Assembly: GCA_964594075.1 (NCBI GenBank)
Contig: CAZQKW010000007.1
Span: forward strand, 37,022 to 101,021
DNA length: 64,000 bases
From: CAZQKW01 sp964594075
GTDB taxonomy: Bacteria > Desulfobacterota > WTBG01 > CAIYCZ01
Direction: 5' to 3'
Made by a program: the position numbers and the translations under genes. Below, in pieces: positions 60,905 through 64,000 of the stretch. The notes under the pieces are model-generated. The model ran no database searches. It was not told the DNA's origin and saw only the letters and a list, made by a program, of their open reading frames with translations. Positions within the stretch are counted from its first letter, which is position 1, and every line of letters begins with the position of its first letter.

Positions 60905-61046
60905 TAAATTTTATAATTGGTCGTTGCGCGCCTTTGATCCGGCTCGCGGAATGCGGCCGAAAAATAGACATCACAAAACGGTGCAGAAAAACCAGCCGGT
61001 GCTGTTTGATGATTGATAACCATCTGCAGACATCACATTAGTACGC

Positions 61047-62147
61047 CTATTTTTTTATAACATGGATTGCCGTTGCTTTGACTGAGGCAACAACGGTCTT
61101 GCCTTCCTGCAATTCAAGATGTTCCAGCGACTGGCTGGTCACAAAAGAAACTAAGGGAAATCCGCAGTCAAGATATATCTTATAAAACAGGCCCATAGGC
61201 ACAATCTTTACAATGATGCCCGTAAAAAAATTGCGGGCACTTGAATGCGCGGACGGCGTATTGGTGTGAATAGTTACGTGTTCGGGCCTGATACAGCACA
61301 CTGCCTGTTCCCCTGCTTTCACAACGCCCACCGCTTCAAGCTCCGCTCCCGCGATGGACAATAAAAAAGTTCCATCATAAATTTTTGACACCGTGCCCGT
61401 AAGAATAGTTTCGGTTCCCACAAAAGAGGCTACCTGTTCATCCGCAGGGTGGTTCATGACGTCTTCCGGCCTGCCTATTTGTGCAATTTTCCCCTGAAAC
61501 ATAACCGCCATCGTGTCTGAAAGCCGTAGTGCCTCCATACGGTCATGGGTCGCAATTATCGCCGTCGTTTTAGTCTCACACAGGATGGCGTGCAGATCAT
61601 CTACCAGCGCCTCGCGGGTAGGAGCATCAAGCGACGCAAACGGCTCGTCAAGAAAAATGATTTCGGGCTCTATGGCAAAAGCCCGCGCAAGGCTGGCGCG
61701 CTGGGCCTCGCCGCCCGACAATGTTCGTGCTGAGCGGTGGGCAAGATGGCTGATGCCAAATTGTTCAAGATTTTTTTCTACGGTGCTGCGTATTATCTTT
61801 CCGGTCTTTCCCCGTAATTTCAACCCGGATGCAACATTTTCAAAAACGCTGGTATTAAAAAGCAGCGGTTCTTGAAAAACCATGGCCAGGTGTTTGCGGT
61901 AGGCTGCGCGGGCACGCGCCGAATCAATAGCCTGACCGCGAAATACCAGAGCGCCGTGATGCGGTTTCAGCAGGCCGGCAAGGGTTAATAAGAGCGTTGA
62001 TTTGCCGGCACCGTTAGGCCCTATAAGGGTGAGAACGCGATGAGGCTCAACAGTAAGCTCAGAAATCTCAATAACCGTATGGCCACCCCGTTCTACACAC
62101 AGATCAAAGGCGTGGAGTAACGCGCTATGTGTTGCTTGCAAAGTCAC
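61047..62147 (-). CDS. tupC: tungstate ABC transporter ATP-binding protein
   Basis: 366 residues. ABC ATPase at 1-235: Walker A G-P-N-G-A-G-K-S-T near residue 39, signature L-S-G-G-E-A-Q-R, Walker B I-I-F-L-D-E-P-F-A-S-L-D, His in A-T-H-D-R. A C-terminal TOBE/MOP-type domain (about 245-365) likely binds oxyanion or regulates. Overlaps tupB by four bases. It energises tungstate (possibly also molybdate) import; the order of genes fits TupABC. Confidence 0.87.
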   Translation of the reverse strand: MTLQATHSALLHAFDLCVERGGHTVIEISELTVEPHRVLTLIGPNGAGKSTLLLTLAGLLKPHHGALVFRGQAIDSARARAAYRKHLAMVFQEPLLFNTSVFENVASGLKLRGKTGKIIRSTVEKNLEQFGISHLAHRSARTLSGGEAQRASLARAFAIEPEIIFLDEPFASLDAPTREALVDDLHAILCETKTTAIIATHDRMEALRLSDTMAVMFQGKIAQIGRPEDVMNHPADEQVASFVGTETILTGTVSKIYDGTFLLSIAGAELEAVGVVKAGEQAVCCIRPEHVTIHTNTPSAHSSARNFFTGIIVKIVPMGLFYKIYLDCGFPLVSFVTSQSLEHLELQEGKTVVASVKATAIHVIKK

Positions 62148-62842
62148 CGCGGCCGCTCCTGCTGCTGAACATACGTAAGTATGGCGTTAACCGCAAAAGC
62201 GAGCACCATGAGGATGATACTGAGGGCTATGGCAATGTCAAAGTTGCCCTTGCTGGTTTCCATGACCGTTGCGGTGGTAAGCACCCGCGTGTAGCCTTTG
62301 ATATTACCGCCCACCATAATTGAGGCACCGACTTCAGAAATGATTCCGCCAAACCCGGCCATCACCGCGGCAAGCAACGGCAGCCGCGCTTCCCGGACGA
62401 GCAGCCTCATCATCTGGAGACGAGTGGCGCCGAGTGCAAGGATTTGATAGCGGAGATTTTTGGGAAGATGCTGAATGGCAGCAACAGATACACCCATAAC
62501 CAGCGGCGTTGCAATGATGGACTGAGCAATTATCATGGCAGCCGGCGTGTAAAGCAGCCCTAAAAAACCAAATGGCCCGTTTCTCCATAGGAAGATTGAA
62601 ACAAAAAGCCCCACCACTACCGGCGGCAGCCCCATGCCGGTATTAATCGTGCTGATGACAAATTTTTTCCCGGGAAACTCCTTGAGGGCAATCAGCATTC
62701 CCATGGATATGCCAAGTATCAGGCTTATAAGCGTTGCCGTTCCAGACACCCCTAATGAGAGCAGGGTGATGCGCAAAACTTCAGCGTCAAGGGTAAACAG
62801 CAAAATACATGCTTTTTTTATACCCTCTAAAATTAAATCCAT
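62144..62842 (-). CDS. tupB: tungstate ABC transporter permease
   Basis: A 232-residue permease with five or six membrane segments and the EAA-type loop E-A-R-L-P-L-L-A-A-V-M-A-G-F-G-G near residue 152, where it contacts the ATPase. M-G-L-P-P-V-V-V-G near residue 70 is typical of TupB-like permeases. Lies six bases after tupA and overlaps tupC by four. Confidence 0.87.
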   Translation of the reverse strand: MDLILEGIKKACILLFTLDAEVLRITLLSLGVSGTATLISLILGISMGMLIALKEFPGKKFVISTINTGMGLPPVVVGLFVSIFLWRNGPFGFLGLLYTPAAMIIAQSIIATPLVMGVSVAAIQHLPKNLRYQILALGATRLQMMRLLVREARLPLLAAVMAGFGGIISEVGASIMVGGNIKGYTRVLTTATVMETSKGNFDIAIALSIILMVLAFAVNAILTYVQQQERPR

Positions 62843-62848
62843 ACTGCT

Positions 62849-63691
62849 TCAGTTGCCTTTCTTTTTTCCCGCATCCGCGAAAAACAGCGGTGAGCCAAAT
62901 TTATCCGCGCCAAATGTGCCAATGACTTTCTGCGCTTCAGCGGAGACCACAAAGTCTGCAAAAGCACGTGCCCCGGCAGCGTTTACTTTTGGCCACTTTG
63001 CAGGATTCACTTCTATTACATGATACACATTCTGCAGCAGGGGATCGCCCTGGCAGAGAATCTCCAAACCAAGTTTCTTTCTAAGTGGCAGATAGGTTCC
63101 CCGGTCTGACAGGGTATAACCCTGCTTTTCGGCAGCAACGCCAAGAGTCTGCCCCATGCCGAGACCGGTCTCCTGATACCACTGTTGTCCGGAGCACCTT
63201 ATTTCGCTCGCCTGCCACACGGCTTTCTCTTTGGCATGGGTTCCTGAATTGTCACCGCGGGAAATAAATAACGACTGGGTTTCAGCAATCTTTTTAAAAG
63301 CCCCGACCGATGATTTCATTTCTTTTATCTGTGCCGGGTCAGCCTTTGGTCCCACAATAATAAAATCATTGTGCATGACGATATGGCGGTTGATCCCAAA
63401 ACCCTGTTCCATAAATTTTTCTTCCTCATCTGGCGAGTGCACCAGCAGCACATCAGCCTCGCCCCGCTCTCCCATGGCCATGGCCTGACCAGACCCAACC
63501 GCAATAGTTTTAACCCTATAACCGGTTTTTTTCTCAAACAGGGGGATAAGCGCATCCAGCAGCCCCGAGTCCTGGGTGCTGGTGGTAGTAGCGAGAACGA
63601 TATCTTTTCGAAAGACTTCTTTTTCTGTGCATGCACAAAAGCTGAAAAAGATGGGAAGAAAATAGGTAACAATTTTAAGGTAAGTCCGCAT
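62849..63691 (-). CDS. tupA: tungstate-binding protein of ABC transporter
   Basis: 280 residues. A signal peptide at 1-22 with F-C-A-C suggests a lipoprotein. The mature protein has the TupA anion site T-T-S-T-Q-D-S-G near residue 36, S-G-Q-A-M-A-M-G near residue 67, V-L-L-V-H-S-P near 80 and S-R-G-D-N-S-G-T-H near 144. The T-T-S-T motif separates tungstate binders from sulfate and phosphate binders. First gene of the operon and directly behind a riboswitch. Confidence 0.9.
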   Translation of the reverse strand: MRTYLKIVTYFLPIFFSFCACTEKEVFRKDIVLATTTSTQDSGLLDALIPLFEKKTGYRVKTIAVGSGQAMAMGERGEADVLLVHSPDEEEKFMEQGFGINRHIVMHNDFIIVGPKADPAQIKEMKSSVGAFKKIAETQSLFISRGDNSGTHAKEKAVWQASEIRCSGQQWYQETGLGMGQTLGVAAEKQGYTLSDRGTYLPLRKKLGLEILCQGDPLLQNVYHVIEVNPAKWPKVNAAGARAFADFVVSAEAQKVIGTFGADKFGSPLFFADAGKKKGN

Positions 63692-63740
63692 TATGCATTA
63701 TGTTCATTATCGGTATCGTAAAAAATCTATCATCTGCCAT

Positions 63741-63777
63741 AAAAATAAAAAACCAATACCGTGTCTGGGGTATTGGT
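63741..63777 (-). terminator. leader terminator of the tup operon
   Basis: A 9-bp stem (ACCAATACC / GGTATTGGT) with an eight-base loop and a U-run, lying between the aptamer and the tupA ATG. It fits a riboswitch acting by premature termination. Confidence 0.85.
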
Positions 63778-63794
63778 AAAACTGCCAAGCATGC

Positions 63795-63890
63795 TCTCCT
63801 TTCCAAACACGGGAGGCAGCATCCTTTCGAAAACTGCCTTTTCGACCATTGTTCATGGCTTTGAAGCTTTAGAACTTTATGGCTCGGAGA
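63795..63890 (-). ncRNA. Moco/Tuco-type (molybdenum/tungsten cofactor) riboswitch
   Basis: On the minus strand the leader opens TTTCTCCGAGCC and closes GGAAAGGAGA, forming the outer helix. Between are a GCCATGAACAATGGTC hairpin, GGCAGTTTTCGAAAGGATG, and CTGCC-TCCCGTG, the block of conserved sequence I associate with the Moco RNA motif. It lies between a promoter and a terminator ahead of tupABC, so the tungsten-cofactor variant (Tuco) is the likelier ligand class. I cannot decide from sequence which metal form it senses. Confidence 0.75.
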
Positions 63891-63905
63891 AATTCTTTTA
63901 GTTAT

Positions 63906-63935
63906 CATATACAATTATTTAATCTTACCTGTCAA
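63906..63935 (-). promoter_or_regulatory. sigma70 promoter of the tup operon
   Basis: On the minus strand TTGACA (63935-63930) and TATATG (63911-63906) with an 18-base spacer; TATGAT overlaps the -10. The predicted start near 63899 leads straight into the aptamer. The last 65 bases of the window hold no feature I can support. Confidence 0.6.
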
Positions 63936-64000
63936 GAGGAATGCCAGCAGGACTTTCCCCAAAAAATTTAAGAATCAAAGAGGGGCAGTTGATTTTCATT

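Noticed and set aside
60976..61000. CAGC-ACCG-GCTG hairpin with T-run downstream of tupC
   Set aside because: Only four base pairs and an interrupted T-run; too weak to call a terminator.
63926..63998. 24-codon minus-strand frame entering from the right edge
   Set aside because: It could be the end of a gene outside the window, but it is too short to tell and overlaps the tup promoter; not annotated.

Overview
The window looks like a chromosomal stretch of an anaerobic Gram-negative bacterium, most plausibly a Desulfobacterota-like (Syntrophales-type) or similar metagenomic lineage. The signs are an aldehyde:ferredoxin oxidoreductase with a tungstate uptake operon, outer-membrane proteins, a DUF362/ferredoxin protein, a KamA-type radical SAM enzyme and recurrent short intergenic repeats. 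Base composition is balanced over most of the window and clearly AT-richer at about 39.0-41.3 kb. The taxonomic guess is inference only. No rRNA, tRNA, CRISPR array, integrase or complete insertion sequence was seen.

Layout. 1-4.9 kb: a lipoprotein-like alpha/beta hydrolase (cut by the edge), a DUF169 protein, an SDR dehydrogenase and an AOR-family tungsten enzyme. 5.2-7.5 kb: a secreted FecR/DUF6600 protein. 7.5-21.5 kb, minus strand: an NAD(P)-binding protein and a compact glycan operon (a winged-helix/Rossmann regulator, eight glycosyltransferase genes of which one is a double GT4 fusion, and an MsbA/PglK-like ABC exporter). 21.8-27.1 kb: MarR regulator, RND/MMPL transporter, LolA-like protein and DUF1302 barrel, a likely envelope-lipid export set. 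27.2-33.2 kb: zinc alcohol dehydrogenase, LsrF-like aldolase, class II aldolase fused to an SCP2-like tail, acyl-CoA ligase, glmM. 33.5-41.3 kb: lipid A-type acyltransferase, CpXC and GNAT proteins, then large secreted Thr-rich proteins in a repeat-rich region. 41.6-46.6 kb: DUF72, VanZ, galE, FmdB, DUF362 and CMD proteins. 46.9-50.6 kb: a UvrD helicase/endonuclease Q repair pair with two tiny ORFs. 50.8-56.2 kb: LapA, YIP1, bioA, KamA and HIT genes. 56.2-60.9 kb, minus strand: a five-gene operon behind a fluoride riboswitch. 61.0-63.9 kb, minus strand: tupABC tungstate transporter behind a Moco/Tuco-type riboswitch.

Three points stand out. (1) The secreted DUF1566 protein at 36.8-39.0 kb carries two 126-bp cassettes exactly 378 bp apart. 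Their flanks are identical and their interiors differ almost only at amino-acid-changing positions, as expected of variable regions of a diversity-generating retroelement whose reverse transcriptase lies outside the window. (2) A fluoride riboswitch with its own promoter and terminator leads an operon of a CPA2 antiporter, UspA, a P-loop protein with a degenerate Walker A, a helical protein and a dynamin-like GTPase. (3) Tungsten use appears linked: riboswitch-controlled tungstate import at one end and a tungsten-type oxidoreductase at the other.
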